Below are positions 9,567 to 17,529 of a DNA stretch of 36,253 bases, piece after piece. A program made the translations under genes and the position numbers. The stretch is from contig JAESRE010000024.1 of the NCBI GenBank assembly GCA_016764775.1, positions 1 through 36,253 on the forward strand, in the 5' to 3' direction. The notes below the pieces were generated by a model. That model did no database searches, was not told where the DNA came from, and worked only from the letters and a program-made list of their open reading frames with translations. This stretch comes from Alphaproteobacteria bacterium (lineage in GTDB: Bacteria > Pseudomonadota > Alphaproteobacteria > Micavibrionales > Micavibrionaceae). Within the stretch, counting starts at the first letter, position 1. The number at the start of each line of letters is the position of its first letter.

Positions 9567-11155
9567 GATTCATCATCCGCGCCGCCAAGGGCCGCGAACT
9601 TCAGGCCTTCGCTCAAAGATACGTATTGCTGGTAAACCGTTCCGACCAATGCTTTGAAGCGGTCCATATCCTTACCCTTAAGCTGCTCACCTGTCGGCAG
9701 GTTCACGCTACGCGGATTAACCTGCTTGCCGCTGAGGAGGACTTCATAATGAAGGTGAGGACCTGTAGAACGTCCTGTCGTACCGACCTGACCGATCACC
9801 TGCCCCTGCTTCACGCGGGAGCCGGGCTTAACACTGGATTTGATGCGGTGCAGGTGGGCATAGGCCGTCTTCAGCTTGGAATTGTGACGAATACGAACAT
9901 AGTTACCGTAGCCACCGTTACGTCCGGCTTTTTCAACAACACCGTCACCGGCAGCATAAATCGGCGTACCTGTCGGTGCCGCAAAATCCATGCCTTTGTG
10001 CATTTTGTTGTAACCAAGAACAGGGTGATGACGCATACCGAAACCGGATGAAATGCGCGCGCCGTCTACAGGCGTCTTCATCAGTGTTTTACGGATGCTC
10101 ATGCCATCGGGTTCGAAATAATCAATATCGCCGTCGGATGTTTCGAAACGGTAAATCGGATACTGGCGACCGCCGACACTCAGATTCGCATACAAAACCT
10201 CACCGTAACGGGCGAACTCGCCGTCTTCGGTTTCAAATGCTTCATACAGAACTTCGATCTCGTCACCTTTTCTGATGTCACGCTGGAAATCGATATTCCA
10301 TGAATAAATACGAATCATCTTGGCAATAACGGAGGACGGGATGCTGGCTCGCGCCGCTGACCCGTACAAAGATGTCTGGATTTTGGCTTTACGCCCATAT
10401 CTACGGGCAAACAGCTCTTTTTCGTCGATTTTCGCGCTGTAACCATCTTCGGTCGGCGTCACATTGATTTCTTTGACCGGATCGATCTTCATCGTCAGTC
10501 TGGCAAATTCGAGAGAATCATCAGGCGTATCTTTAAAGTAAACATCGATCTTCTGGCCGGATTTAACTTTACGGACATCGTAATACTCACCCAGCGCTTT
10601 AACCGCGTTATAGGCTTCGTTACCGTCCAGACCTGCATTCTGTAGCACGCCTGCTACTGTATCGCCGGATTTAACTTCCAGTTGTTTGAACAAAGGACGC
10701 TCGGGCTTCTTAATCGCCAGAGACGCTTTACGGATACCGCTGGACACGATGGTGTTAACGGCCTCGGACGCTTCGCTCAAAGGCTCATCCAGTTTAGTCA
10801 GGCTCGCGACATCGACAGACTCATCATGCGCGGCAGGCTCGATAGCCGCCAGCATGACGCTGCTGTTCATTTTCAAAGCCAGAGAAGAAGATGGTGTACC
10901 GATAAGAGCTGCAAAGCCCGTAATAATCATTGCCGAGAGACCGGCTACATAGCGAAAGCGGAGTTTGTTATTGCGAGTCATCCAATAACGCTGTCGAAAC
11001 GGCGCAATTCTATGCAAAGCCAATTGTTTTTTAATTGCCGTATGTACTCGCACGCAGGCTTTCTCCAAAGACACCATAAGTGAGTCAACTGAAAGCCAGT
11101 CATTTCCAGGCCGCGCGACTCTTCTAAATTTTGATTTCAATTTCGTGATTAGCAT
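9563..11155 (-). CDS. M23 family metallopeptidase with LysM-like region
   Basis: Membrane-anchored murein endopeptidase-like protein of 530 residues. A cytoplasmic N-terminal part (1-67) is followed by one helix (about 68-88), a LysM/OapA-like region around 160-205 (EVKSGDTVAGVLQNAGL), a mixed domain, and a C-terminal peptidase M23 (LytM) domain around 350-495. Zinc ligands are visible: His386 and Asp390 (HKGMDF), and the HxH pair His467/His469 (GPHLHYEV), with a further AHLH near 436. It therefore looks catalytically competent and likely cuts peptidoglycan crosslinks during growth or division. The start is uncertain: ATGs at 11077 and 10981 are in frame and no candidate has a good ribosome-binding site. 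Confidence 0.93.
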   Translation of the reverse strand: MLITKLKSKFRRVARPGNDWLSVDSLMVSLEKACVRVHTAIKKQLALHRIAPFRQRYWMTRNNKLRFRYVAGLSAMIITGFAALIGTPSSSLALKMNSSVMLAAIEPAAHDESVDVASLTKLDEPLSEASEAVNTIVSSGIRKASLAIKKPERPLFKQLEVKSGDTVAGVLQNAGLDGNEAYNAVKALGEYYDVRKVKSGQKIDVYFKDTPDDSLEFARLTMKIDPVKEINVTPTEDGYSAKIDEKELFARRYGRKAKIQTSLYGSAARASIPSSVIAKMIRIYSWNIDFQRDIRKGDEIEVLYEAFETEDGEFARYGEVLYANLSVGGRQYPIYRFETSDGDIDYFEPDGMSIRKTLMKTPVDGARISSGFGMRHHPVLGYNKMHKGMDFAAPTGTPIYAAGDGVVEKAGRNGGYGNYVRIRHNSKLKTAYAHLHRIKSSVKPGSRVKQGQVIGQVGTTGRSTGPHLHYEVLLSGKQVNPRSVNLPTGEQLKGKDMDRFKALVGTVYQQYVSLSEGLKFAALGGADDES

Positions 11156-11194
11156 AGTCTTTTGCGAAAACCAATATCCTGTGAACTGTCGTGT

Positions 11195-11223
11195 AACAAA
11201 GACTTCTGGATAAAAACTGTCAA
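11195..11223 (-). promoter_or_regulatory. Possible promoter of the M23 peptidase gene
   Basis: On the minus strand a consensus TTGACA (11223-11218) is followed after 17 bases by TTTGTT. The -10 match is poor, but the -35 is perfect and the site is 40 bases before the gene. Confidence 0.35.
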
Positions 11224-11332
11224 GGACAAAATCAGAAAAATTAAGACATAAAGACGAAAATCTTTACTTTCTAATATTATAAGTTTGAAAACGCCTATAA
11301 TGCAAGGAAACGGCCTTTTCTATCCCCGCCAA

Positions 11333-11354
11333 AATGCCGGTTTTTATCGGCATT
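11333..11354 (-). terminator. Hairpin overlapping the stop codon of the IalB-like gene
   Basis: On the minus strand AATGCCG and CGGCATT pair around an 8-base A-rich loop, and the stem's first arm lies inside the last codons of the gene. Only four T follow, so termination is plausible but weak. Confidence 0.4.
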
Positions 11355-11850
11355 CCTGATTCATGCGCTCATACGCCTTGCTTGATCCGGAAAGGCTGAA
11401 AGTATCCGTAGTCAGTGTACCGCGTGATGACGTGCCCTTAACAACCATTTTGCTACCGTTTTTGATAGCATTCGCAAGCTTGGAATCCGTTTCTGAGTCT
11501 GGGGTCCAGGCCGTTTCGTCCTGTGTGAACAGGCTGAATTCCTCGCCATCGATAATGACGGTGGCTTCGCTACCGGCCTTATAGGTATAACCGGTAATGT
11601 AGCTGAAAACATCACGAGTACTGTCCGCCGGACGCTGCGTAATCAAGGCGAAAATTTCACCTCTGCGCGTATAATCGCCTTCACTGGCCTTTGGCTGCGA
11701 TGCGATATAGCAAACTTTGTTGTTATCCTCGAAAAACACATAGACTTCCCAGTCCCCGTGAGAGGCCATCAAGCGTGGCTGACCGGCAAATGCCGCCATA
11801 GGGATTGATACAAAAGCTAATAAAATCAAAGCTATACAGGTTTTTTTCAT
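11344..11850 (-). CDS. Invasion-associated locus B (IalB) family protein
   Basis: A 168-residue periplasmic protein with a clear signal peptide (1-22, ending AFA). The mature part follows the IalB family plan common in alphaproteobacteria: 'HGDWEVYVF' with an early cysteine (NNKVCYIAS), 'PKASEGDYTRRGEIFALIT', a central beta region, and a C-terminal 'MVVKGTSSRGTLTTDTFSLSGSSKAYERM' region (key residues only) with a final Cys near the end. Despite the name, most members occur in non-invasive bacteria and have no defined biochemical function. A good ribosome-binding site (AGGAAG) lies 6 bases before the ATG. It is divergent from the sigma factor gene. Confidence 0.87.
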   Translation of the reverse strand: MKKTCIALILLAFVSIPMAAFAGQPRLMASHGDWEVYVFFEDNNKVCYIASQPKASEGDYTRRGEIFALITQRPADSTRDVFSYITGYTYKAGSEATVIIDGEEFSLFTQDETAWTPDSETDSKLANAIKNGSKMVVKGTSSRGTLTTDTFSLSGSSKAYERMNQECR

Positions 11851-11944
11851 GGGTGCTTCCTGATGGATATTGTGATACTTACGTCCTCTTCAACTGTCAT
11901 AGCATACTGCAGAACAAAAAAAACATAAATCCTGCATCAAAAAT

Positions 11945-11974
11945 CAATCCAGTTTTATCCAATATGCGTAAGAA
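11945..11974 (+). promoter_or_regulatory. Candidate RpoE-type (ECF) promoter upstream of the sigma factor gene
   Basis: CAATCC, an 18-base spacer, then TAAGAA. The RpoE/ChrR system of Rhodobacter uses a TGATCC-N18-TAAGA type promoter and autoregulates its own operon. The match here is 4 of 6 in the -35, exact in the spacer length and full in the -10. It lies about 65 bases before the sigma factor start, so autoregulation is a reasonable inference. Confidence 0.45.
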
Positions 11975-12039
11975 GAACAGAATGTTGGGGCAAAACTGGC
12001 AAGTTTTTTAACTTTACGGCATTTCAGGAATGCTTTTAT

Positions 12040-12675
12040 ATGACTTGTATGGCCCACAAACGTTCCCAAAATAGTGTTAACGACGGCGACAAGAGCGCCG
12101 TAAAGAGCACGATTGACTATAGCGGTGATGATTTCAACGCAATGATCTGCGCTATAGCCGAAAACGAGGATAAAGAGGCGTTTATCGCCCTTTTCGAGCA
12201 TTTTGCGCCGCGTATTAAGTCATTTCTGATGAAAGGCGGAGCAAATCCGGAACTGGCGGACGAATTGGCACAGGAAACAATGTTAACGATTTGGAACAAG
12301 GCAGAGAGGTACAATCCAAAGCAGGCAGCAGCCAGCACGTGGATTTTTACGATTGCCAGAAACAAACGGATAGATTCAATCCGCAAAACAAAACGGTACG
12401 ATCCCGATCCGTCCGATCCGATATTGCTGGCCGATGACGGCCCCAGCCCACGTCAACACGCGCTACACAAAGAAGAAATGGATGTTTTGGCCAAGGCCCT
12501 TGAGACCCTGCCCGAAGAGCAGGCGGAGCTGGTCAAAAAATCATTCTTTGAAGATAAATCCCACGCAGTTATTGCGGAGGAAACGGGCATTCCGTTGGGC
12601 ACAGTTAAATCAAGAATCCGCCTCGCGCTCGAGCGCCTGAGAGGCGACAGTAAAGTACAGGATATTTGGCAATGA
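12040..12675 (+). CDS. rpoE: ECF RNA polymerase sigma factor, RpoE/ECF11-like
   Basis: Sigma-70 family, ECF type, 211 residues. Region 2 spans about 45-110 (AFIALFEHFAPRIKSFL; DELAQETMLTIWNKAERY; ASTWIFTIARNKRIDSIRK) and region 4 about 150-203 (LETLPEEQAELV; HAVIAEETGIPLGTVKSRI). This resembles the RpoE sigma factor of Rhodobacter, which answers singlet oxygen and is held inactive by ChrR, and the next gene is a ChrR-type anti-sigma factor with a 4-base ATGA overlap. The ATG at 12040 has AGGA about 10 bases upstream; the ATG at 12049 is an alternative. The N-terminal 30 residues are poorly conserved. Confidence 0.93.
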   Translation: MTCMAHKRSQNSVNDGDKSAVKSTIDYSGDDFNAMICAIAENEDKEAFIALFEHFAPRIKSFLMKGGANPELADELAQETMLTIWNKAERYNPKQAAASTWIFTIARNKRIDSIRKTKRYDPDPSDPILLADDGPSPRQHALHKEEMDVLAKALETLPEEQAELVKKSFFEDKSHAVIAEETGIPLGTVKSRIRLALERLRGDSKVQDIWQ

Positions 12676-13343
12676 CGACTGAAAAAACGGAATTGTTATT
12701 GAGCGGATACGACGCACTGCTTTTCAGCTATGCCGCAGGCAATCTGGATGAAGCACAAAGCCTTGCCGTCGCCACGCACCTCACCTTCTCTGAAAAAGCA
12801 CGCTCCATCGTTCGCCAATGCGAAGACCTCGGCGGCGCGCTAATCGAAAAAGAATGCGAACCCGTATCGATGTGTGATCAAGCGTTGCACAACGTACTAA
12901 GCCGCATAGAAAAAAGTCCGCATACCGAAGCCTGTGCCGAAAAATGTGCTGAAAAACATCAGCTCGGATTCGACATCCCCAAACCTTTGGAAGAAACAAT
13001 TGCGGGACATTCCGTGAAATGGACAACGCTTTTCCCCGGCATGAAAGCATACGACCTGCCATTAAACTGCAAACAAAGTGTTGCGCGTTTTATGAAAGCC
13101 GACCCCGGCAATGTCAGCCCTCACCACCACCATGGCGGCACGGAAATTACACTCGTTCTGGACGGGGCGTTTTCTGATGAAATGGGGCAATACCGTCGTG
13201 GCGACCTGATCGTCGCGGACGAAGAATGTGACCACACGCCAAAAGCGTGCCCGGAACGCGGATGTGTTTGCCTCGTCGTCACGTCGGGGCCGATCAAACT
13301 CACAGGCATCGCAAGCCTGCTCAATCCTTTCCTGAAACCTTAA
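12672..13343 (+). CDS. chrR: ChrR-family anti-sigma factor with altered zinc site
   Basis: A 223-residue protein with the two-domain ChrR plan. The N-terminal helical anti-sigma part (about 1-80) is recognised by 'DALLFSYAAGNLDEAQSLAVATHL', quoted here only by its ends. The C-terminal cupin-like domain (about 115-223) keeps the metal residues: His152, His154, Glu158 and His188, and the CVC pair 198/200. In ChrR the anti-sigma domain binds zinc through two His and a CxxC. Here only His36 remains: the CxxC positions are Ser40 and Ala43, and the N-terminal His position is Ser11 (alignment to Rhodobacter ChrR from memory). The linker has an unusual Cys88-x3-Cys92-x3-His96. I chose the ATG at 12672, which overlaps the sigma factor stop. 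Confidence 0.9.
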   Translation: MTTEKTELLLSGYDALLFSYAAGNLDEAQSLAVATHLTFSEKARSIVRQCEDLGGALIEKECEPVSMCDQALHNVLSRIEKSPHTEACAEKCAEKHQLGFDIPKPLEETIAGHSVKWTTLFPGMKAYDLPLNCKQSVARFMKADPGNVSPHHHHGGTEITLVLDGAFSDEMGQYRRGDLIVADEECDHTPKACPERGCVCLVVTSGPIKLTGIASLLNPFLKP

Positions 13344-13876
13344 GTCTTTTTACGGCGCTGCCGCCGGCGATGCACCAGCGGATGCTCGGGAAGAGCTTCG
13401 GTCGGTCCGCCCGCTTTAACGGGACGATTTGCAAAACGCCCCATCGATAAAAGCCGGTCATACATCACCAAAGCGCCCGCAACACCGACATTCACGCAAA
13501 ATTTCATCGGAATTTTTATGATGTGATCACATTGTTCGACCAATTCGGGCGATAAACTGCCCATTTCCGGCCCTAACACATAGGCGGCGCGTGTTGGATG
13601 GCGAAAACTCGGTAAATCTATCGAATCCGCCATCAATTCCACGCCGACCAGTGAACATTTATCGGGAAGCTCCATAGCGTCCACGCTTTTATATTCGTAA
13701 TAGGGAACATGATCGAATGCATCGGACGTATCGGAAACCTTCAACAAATCCACATCAACCTGCGGGTCGATGGTGAAAAAGAAGTTGGCGCCGAATGAAT
13801 GCGCAGTGCGGGCAATGGTGCCCACATTCTGCTCCTTACTGATTCCCTGTACGCCTATGCCGAAATAGCCTCTCAT
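13340..13876 (-). CDS. TrmH/SpoU family RNA 2'-O-methyltransferase
   Basis: SPOUT-class methyltransferase of 178 residues. The three family motifs are present: motif 1 around 'KEQNVGTIARTAHSFGA' (residues 14-30), motif 2 'YVLGPEMGSLSPELVE', and motif 3 'IKIPMKFCVNVGVAGALVMY'. The tail is highly basic (HRRRQRRKKT), which could help RNA binding. There is no N-terminal substrate-binding domain, so it resembles stand-alone tRNA or rRNA methylases; the target base cannot be told from sequence. Its ATG directly abuts the TAA of the upstream aminotransferase gene (TAAATG), so the two are probably translated together. Its stop overlaps the chrR stop. Confidence 0.93.
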   Translation of the reverse strand: MRGYFGIGVQGISKEQNVGTIARTAHSFGANFFFTIDPQVDVDLLKVSDTSDAFDHVPYYEYKSVDAMELPDKCSLVGVELMADSIDLPSFRHPTRAAYVLGPEMGSLSPELVEQCDHIIKIPMKFCVNVGVAGALVMYDRLLSMGRFANRPVKAGGPTEALPEHPLVHRRRQRRKKT

Positions 13877-15118
13877 TTAGTTATTCTGCAAAACGGTATC
13901 CATTCTGTCCAGCGCTTCCAGCAACCTGCGCTCGGAAACGGCAAAACACATACGGACATAGCCCTTGGCGGTATCACCGAACGCACAACCCGGCGAAAGC
14001 AGTACGCCTGCCTCGTCAATAAAGCGTTTGGTCATCAACTTGCAGTCATCCTGCCCGTGCACCTTGAAGAAACCATAGAATGTCGCATGCGGATAAGACA
14101 TATCGACATTGCCCAATGATTTGAAACGGTCAACCAGCAAATCACGGTTCGAACGCCATAAATCAACCTGACTCTTCAGGAATGGTTCGCCTTCTTCCAG
14201 CGCGGCAATCGCACCATATTGGGTAAAGGTCGGCGGGCACAAATTGTTATAAAGCGCCACATCGCGAATTTTATCCTCGGCGATCTTGGGACCGACTATC
14301 CAGCCCAATCGCCAGCCTGTCATCGACCATGTTTTTGAAAAACTGTTCACGACCAGCAGTAAATCATCATCCTGCGCGACATCCAGAAAACTGTCCGCAC
14401 GCATGTGCTCATGATCACTTTCGTAAACAATACGGCCATAAACCTCATCGGCCAGCACCCAGATATTCCGCTCACGCGCAAAATCGAGGATCGCTTTCAT
14501 TTCTTCGTGATTTGCACTCCAGCCTGTCGGGTTGGACGGCGTAACCACCAGAATAACTTTTGTTTTCGGCGTAACGGCACCGAACAATTTATCCAGATCA
14601 AGACTCCATCCCTGCTCTTTATCAAAGTCGAGGGAGACCTGTACGTTCTCTGCCTGCGTCAATTCAATCGCCCCGATCAGGTTTTTCCAAATCGGTGTAA
14701 TCGCGACAACTTCGTCACCCTTATCCAGCAAGGATGCAAGCGACAGGTGCATGGCTGTTGACCCCGAAGACGTCACGAAAATACGTTTTTCGGGAATATC
14801 GAGGCCATAGATATTCTGGTAATAATTGGACAATGTTTCGCGCAGCGGCCATTGGCCGAGTGTCGGACCGTAAGTCGTATGGCCTTCCCGCATGGCATCA
14901 TAAGCTGCACGGGCAATAAAATCAGGTGTGGGAGAATCACCCTCGCCTTGGGCCAAAGTGATCATATCTTTTTTACCTTCGGCATAGTTCATCATTTCCA
15001 CGCCGGGGTTAGAGGTCAGTGCATGCAAAACCGGCCTGAATTTCGGGCCTTTTCTGATCTCATCTACGGTTTCTTGGCCGCGGAGCTCCTCTGTATTTGT
15101 CTGTTTGACAGTCATCAT
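13877..15118 (-). CDS. PLP-dependent class I aminotransferase
   Basis: Fold-type I aminotransferase of 413 residues, related to aspartate/aromatic/alanine transaminases. Visible features are TPSNPTG (Asn196), DEVYGR (Asp224, Tyr227) and the PLP-binding Lys262 in SFSKTWSMTGWRLG; a conserved Arg in YVRMCFA near 396 should bind the substrate carboxylate. Substrate cannot be assigned from sequence. The ATG at 15118 has AGGA about 7 bases upstream; a second ATG follows directly. The 5' region carries a possible alanine-rich leader peptide and hairpins, which would fit an enzyme making or using alanine (inference). The TrmH-type gene follows without a gap. Confidence 0.94.
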   Translation of the reverse strand: MMTVKQTNTEELRGQETVDEIRKGPKFRPVLHALTSNPGVEMMNYAEGKKDMITLAQGEGDSPTPDFIARAAYDAMREGHTTYGPTLGQWPLRETLSNYYQNIYGLDIPEKRIFVTSSGSTAMHLSLASLLDKGDEVVAITPIWKNLIGAIELTQAENVQVSLDFDKEQGWSLDLDKLFGAVTPKTKVILVVTPSNPTGWSANHEEMKAILDFARERNIWVLADEVYGRIVYESDHEHMRADSFLDVAQDDDLLLVVNSFSKTWSMTGWRLGWIVGPKIAEDKIRDVALYNNLCPPTFTQYGAIAALEEGEPFLKSQVDLWRSNRDLLVDRFKSLGNVDMSYPHATFYGFFKVHGQDDCKLMTKRFIDEAGVLLSPGCAFGDTAKGYVRMCFAVSERRLLEALDRMDTVLQNN

Positions 15119-15140
15119 GTGTATTCCTGGTTATTGTCTA

Positions 15141-15161
15141 CCGCACATACGTCTAGTGCGG
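15141..15161 (-). promoter_or_regulatory. Hairpin before the aminotransferase ribosome-binding site
   Basis: On the minus strand CCGCAC-(9)-GTGCGG forms a perfect 6-bp stem about 20 bases before the ATG. A second CCGCAC at 15227-15232 could compete for the same GTGCGG arm, giving two mutually exclusive structures. Confidence 0.45.
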
Positions 15162-15228
15162 AGGATTGTTTCGTTTTAGTTTTTTGGAAAATCGGGCGTG
15201 CGCTACTGCACTATGGGCTTATATGCGT

Positions 15229-15243
15229 GCGGGACTAGCCCGC
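15229..15243 (-). promoter_or_regulatory. Hairpin containing the leader-peptide stop codon
   Basis: GCGGG-CTAGT-CCCGC forms a perfect 5-bp stem whose loop holds the TAG stop of the alanine-rich leader reading frame. A ribosome stalled on the last alanine codons would block it. Confidence 0.4.
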
Positions 15244-15306
15244 CGCTGCTCTCGCTGCGGCCGCTGCTGCTGAAGTGCTCAAAACTGTGCGGCTCAAGAT
15301 GTTCAT
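15235..15306 (-). CDS. Possible alanine-rich leader peptide
   Basis: A 23-codon reading frame (ATG at 15306, TAG at 15237-15235) encodes MNILSRTVLSTS, then six consecutive Ala, Arg (AGA), three Ala and Gly. The architecture resembles amino-acid biosynthesis leader peptides, where a run of one codon senses charged tRNA. A -10/-35 pair with the spacing seen at four other leaderless starts in this window places transcription at the ATG. The aminotransferase gene begins 116 bases downstream on the same strand. No canonical terminator with a long U-tract is evident. It could instead be a chance GC-rich repeat. Confidence 0.45.
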   Translation of the reverse strand: MNILSRTVLSTSAAAAAARAAAG

Positions 15307-15312
15307 ATACCT

Positions 15313-15342
15313 ATTAAAAGCATTATGTATGAAAAATGGCAA
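15313..15342 (-). promoter_or_regulatory. Putative leaderless promoter of the leader peptide/aminotransferase transcript
   Basis: On the minus strand TTGCCA (15342-15337), an 18-base spacer, then TTTAAT (15318-15313), ending 6 bases before the leader ATG. The -35 starts exactly 36 bases before the ATG. It lies just after the aacS stop codon. Confidence 0.45.
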
Positions 15343-15349
15343 ACTTTTT

Positions 15350-17407
15350 TTACGCAGCCTCAACAAAACCGTATGCGGGATTCTCTTTCAGCTTCTTGCC
15401 AATCCCTTTATATATCTCGGCTTTCAGCTCTCCGCTGTCCGCCTTGCCATAGGTTTCGGGCGCTTTCACATCCTCGCCCTTCAACAGTTTCGTTGTCGGC
15501 TTTTCGGCTTTCTTTCCGTTTGGTGTCTTCAACACGTACGGCACGGCAATCACCTCATGCGGGCAGGATAAACGCCCGACGGAATCCGAAATCACCGTCT
15601 TGATGGCTTTTTTCAAATCGTCATCCAATGCACGACCGTCCTTCAAAACAACGAACAACGCCGTATGGTCACCGCTTTGTGCATCTTTAAACGATGCCGC
15701 CAGCGAGTCCTCGATTACACCATCGAAATCTTCATGAAGAAGGGCATCATACAGCTGCTGTGTGCCGATACGTACACCCCCTTGGTTAAGCGTAGTGTCC
15801 GATCGCCCTTCAATCACCAATTGGCCGAGCGGCATTTTCTTGACCGCATCACCGTGCCGCCATACGGGTGGATCGCAATCGAAATATTCGAAATACTCGG
15901 CGCGGAAACGCTCTTTGCCGGGATCGTTCCAGAATTTAATCGGGCGGGATGCAAACGGTTTTTTCACGACCAGCTCCCCTGTCTCGCCTTCTTTTTGGGG
16001 CTTACCGTCATCGGTCCAGACATCGACATCCATACCCAGAACGGGGCCTTTTAACTGTCCCGCAATCGTGGGCGAAAACGCATTTCCCATCGCATAGCAG
16101 CCGACGAAATCCGTCCCGCCGCACACACCTTCAATGCTCAGATTGTCTTTGATATGTGCGTTCACATACAAGTAACCGGCTTCTGATAAAACCGAACCCG
16201 TATACATGATCGCGCGCAAGTCCGACAAATCAAATCCTTCGCCCTTAACGCCCGCACGCATCCACAAATCCTGAATGATCGCCGCCGCTGTCCCCAAATG
16301 CGTACACTTATAGTGAGTCGTAAATTGTAGCTGCGCATCCATGCTCGGGTAAGCAGGGTTCCCGTCATACAACAAAATCGTCGCGTCATTCGCGAGACCA
16401 CTGGCCAGCCAATTAAACATCATCCAGCTGGTGGTGGAGTGGAAAAACACGCGATCACCCGCACGTACATCACCCTGAAGCTGATGCTCAACGGCATGTT
16501 TCAACAACGTGCCACCGACACCATGCACGAAACATTTCGGCTTACCCGTGCTGCCCGATGAAAACAAAATCGCCAGCGGTTGATTGAATTCACGGCGGAT
16601 AAAGGCAATCTCTCGCGCCTCTATATCGGCCATCAAGGCCGTTGAAAGCTTGGCCTTTTTACCAAGGCTGCTAATGTCGGGCGTATCTTCAAGATTGGGC
16701 ACAACCACAGCATGTTCGAAGCTCGGCACCGCATCCAGAAGCTCTTTGATCAAATCAATACGCGGCTCCGGTTTACCGGGCTGGTCGGGCGCTTTCATAT
16801 GCATGTAGCCATCCGCCGCAATCAAAACTTTCGGCTCTATCTGGGCAAAGCGTGCAGCTGTGGCCTGCGCGCCCATTTCCGTACCGACCGAAGAAAAAAT
16901 CGCCCCGCGATTGGCCACCGCCATCATCAGGATATAAGCCTCGGGACCGTGCGGAAGATATGTCGCAACGCGGTCACCGTCTCCAACATCGAGCTTTTCC
17001 AACAACTGCGACCAGCGGCTGACCTCGTTATACAAGTCCTGCCAACTTAAGATACGGTCCTCATCCCGCCCTGCTGTTCGGGCAATAATCGCGGGGTCAT
17101 CGGGATGTGACTTCACACGCTTCAACATATTTTCGGCAAAACTGATTTTGGTATCGGGGAAAAATTCGGCATTCAGAATATCGTCTATATTCTCGATTCC
17201 CTTTTGTCCCTGTTCATAGATCAGCCCCGAAAAATTCAGCACTTCGCTGTAAAACTGCTCCAGATTCTCCACCGACCAGCTGTGCATCTTAGCATAGGCG
17301 TCGGGACCCAATTCGCCGAATTCTATGCCCGTTTCCTCACGGATGTAGTTTAAAAACGCGGCCAGCCGCGATTCCTGCATGTCGTTTAGTGATGGTTTTT
17401 GAAGCAC
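15350..17407 (-). CDS. aacS: Acetoacetyl-CoA synthetase
   Basis: ANL-superfamily ligase of 685 residues that activates acetoacetate to acetoacetyl-CoA, used to recover ketone bodies or PHB breakdown products. Family evidence: the N-terminal 'FGELGPDAYAKMHSWSVENL' type region, the AMP-binding P-loop 'ILFSSGSTGKPKCFVHG' near residue 285, 'TSWMMFNWLASGLA', 'CGGTDFVGCYAMGN' and 'RSDTTLNQGGVRIGTQQLY', then the C-terminal 'TPNGKKAEKPTTKLLKG' with the catalytic Lys region. The length is slightly above the usual ~650. The start appears to be GTG at 17407; an ATG at 17380 (MQESRLAAF) is an alternative. It is divergent from the DsbD-like gene, with 122 bases between. Confidence 0.93.
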   Translation of the reverse strand: MLQKPSLNDMQESRLAAFLNYIREETGIEFGELGPDAYAKMHSWSVENLEQFYSEVLNFSGLIYEQGQKGIENIDDILNAEFFPDTKISFAENMLKRVKSHPDDPAIIARTAGRDEDRILSWQDLYNEVSRWSQLLEKLDVGDGDRVATYLPHGPEAYILMMAVANRGAIFSSVGTEMGAQATAARFAQIEPKVLIAADGYMHMKAPDQPGKPEPRIDLIKELLDAVPSFEHAVVVPNLEDTPDISSLGKKAKLSTALMADIEAREIAFIRREFNQPLAILFSSGSTGKPKCFVHGVGGTLLKHAVEHQLQGDVRAGDRVFFHSTTSWMMFNWLASGLANDATILLYDGNPAYPSMDAQLQFTTHYKCTHLGTAAAIIQDLWMRAGVKGEGFDLSDLRAIMYTGSVLSEAGYLYVNAHIKDNLSIEGVCGGTDFVGCYAMGNAFSPTIAGQLKGPVLGMDVDVWTDDGKPQKEGETGELVVKKPFASRPIKFWNDPGKERFRAEYFEYFDCDPPVWRHGDAVKKMPLGQLVIEGRSDTTLNQGGVRIGTQQLYDALLHEDFDGVIEDSLAASFKDAQSGDHTALFVVLKDGRALDDDLKKAIKTVISDSVGRLSCPHEVIAVPYVLKTPNGKKAEKPTTKLLKGEDVKAPETYGKADSGELKAEIYKGIGKKLKENPAYGFVEAA

Positions 17408-17529
17408 TTAAAACACCAATTCCGTTTGATAATAAAACAATGTGGCCTATAGTTTATACGGTTGGCCACAGAACGCAAAAACTGAAAAACATCTATTTTG
17501 CTGTAACGTTTTAGGGGGAATAAACGAAT

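Noticed and set aside
14405-14761. 118-codon plus-strand frame inside the aminotransferase gene
   Set aside because: Opposite a clearly conserved aminotransferase; composition is that of reversed codons.
15119-15349. tRNA or small structured RNA gene in the GC-rich gap
   Set aside because: I found no acceptor-stem pairing, T-loop or CCA end; the hairpins fit a leader region better.
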